Assembly (NCBI GenBank): GCA_011040545.1
Contig: DQYM01000110.1
Location: 1-6,904 of the forward strand
Length of the DNA stretch: 6,904 nucleotides
Direction of reading: 5' to 3'
Source of the DNA: Candidatus Bathyarchaeota archaeon
GTDB lineage: Archaea > Thermoproteota > Bathyarchaeia > EX4484-135
This document shows positions 6,842 through 6,904 of the stretch, in pieces. The first letter of the stretch is position 1. Each line of letters begins with the position of its first letter. A program made the position numbers and the translations under genes. The notes under the pieces are model-generated. The model had not been told where the DNA came from. It saw nothing but the letters and a program-made list of their open reading frames with translations, and searched no databases.

Positions 6842-6904
6842 CTACTGTCCTTTTGACCTTAAAAGGCCATGTTCCTCTAGCTTGCTCAAGGCTACCTTTA
6901 GCAC
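6842..6904 (-). CDS. Possible C-terminal end of an upstream gene, partial, function unknown
   Basis: From the right window edge, 20 codons are open on the minus strand and end in TAG, 14 bases before the HD-gene start. The peptide begins VLKVALSKLEEHGLLR and ends SKGQ. It looks like an amphipathic helix with a basic tail, as at the end of a normal soluble protein, and its codons (CTA, AAG, GAG, GCC, AGG) fit the neighbouring genes. If real, it would be the first visible member of the operon. I do not recognise the family. Twenty codons is short enough to arise by chance. Confidence 0.4.
   Translation of the reverse strand: MLKVALSKLEEHGLLRSKGQ
6857..6866 (-). promoter_or_regulatory. Candidate TATA box for the HD-dehydratase operon
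   Basis: The minus strand reads CCTTTTAAGG, a good match to the crenarchaeal TTTTAA-type TATA box, centred about 34 bases before the TTG start of the HD gene. This predicts transcription starting near 6836, right at the AGGTGG. It would lie inside the possible upstream reading frame ending at 6842, so it is either an internal promoter or the upstream frame is spurious. The flanking BRE is not convincing. Confidence 0.4.

Noticed and set aside
1..6904. CRISPR array, tRNA/rRNA genes, insertion sequence ends or defence system
   Set aside because: No regularly spaced direct repeats, cloverleaf sequences, transposase motifs or terminal inverted repeats were found; almost all of the window is accounted for by four minus-strand genes.

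Overview
The window looks like chromosomal DNA of a crenarchaeon (Thermoproteota), probably a thermophile; I cannot name the genus. The evidence is a two-subunit aconitase-X enzyme of the archaeal mevalonate route, Shine-Dalgarno sequences of the AGGTGG/GGAGGG type, TTG start codons, an A/T-rich TATA-like box about 35 bases before a start codon, Arg codons dominated by AGG, and a very large secreted subtilisin-like protease of pyrolysin type. All real genes lie on the minus strand, so the window is best read from the right end to the left end.

Right end (6904 to 5122): possibly the last 20 codons of an upstream gene, then an HD-superfamily phosphohydrolase (COG1078/SAMHD1-like), then the small subunit of phosphomevalonate dehydratase. 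The HD stop codon and the small-subunit TTG start overlap as TTGA. Middle (5119 to 3941): the large catalytic subunit of phosphomevalonate dehydratase, starting 2 bases after the small-subunit stop. These three genes form a tight operon. Together the two subunits should convert 5-phosphomevalonate to trans-anhydromevalonate 5-phosphate, a step in archaeal isoprenoid and membrane-lipid synthesis. The later enzymes of that route are not in the window.

An 86-base gap (3855 to 3940) holds a weak hairpin, a TATA-like box, and an inverted repeat whose right arm is the Shine-Dalgarno of the next gene. Left part (3854 to 1): 1284 codons of a secreted S8 protease that runs off the left edge without a stop. 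It has a signal peptide, an I9-like propeptide, a complete Asp/His/Asn/Ser catalytic set, a 245-residue spacing between Asp and His, two calcium-loop-like DINGD motifs and a long C-terminal region rich in aromatic residues. There is no sign that it shares a pathway with the operon upstream.

I see no tRNA, rRNA, CRISPR array, insertion sequence or prophage gene. The least expected observations are the possible switch-like leader of the protease gene, the complete absence of the tetranucleotides CCGG and CGCG from the window, and the fusion-like coupling of an HD phosphohydrolase with an isoprenoid-pathway dehydratase.
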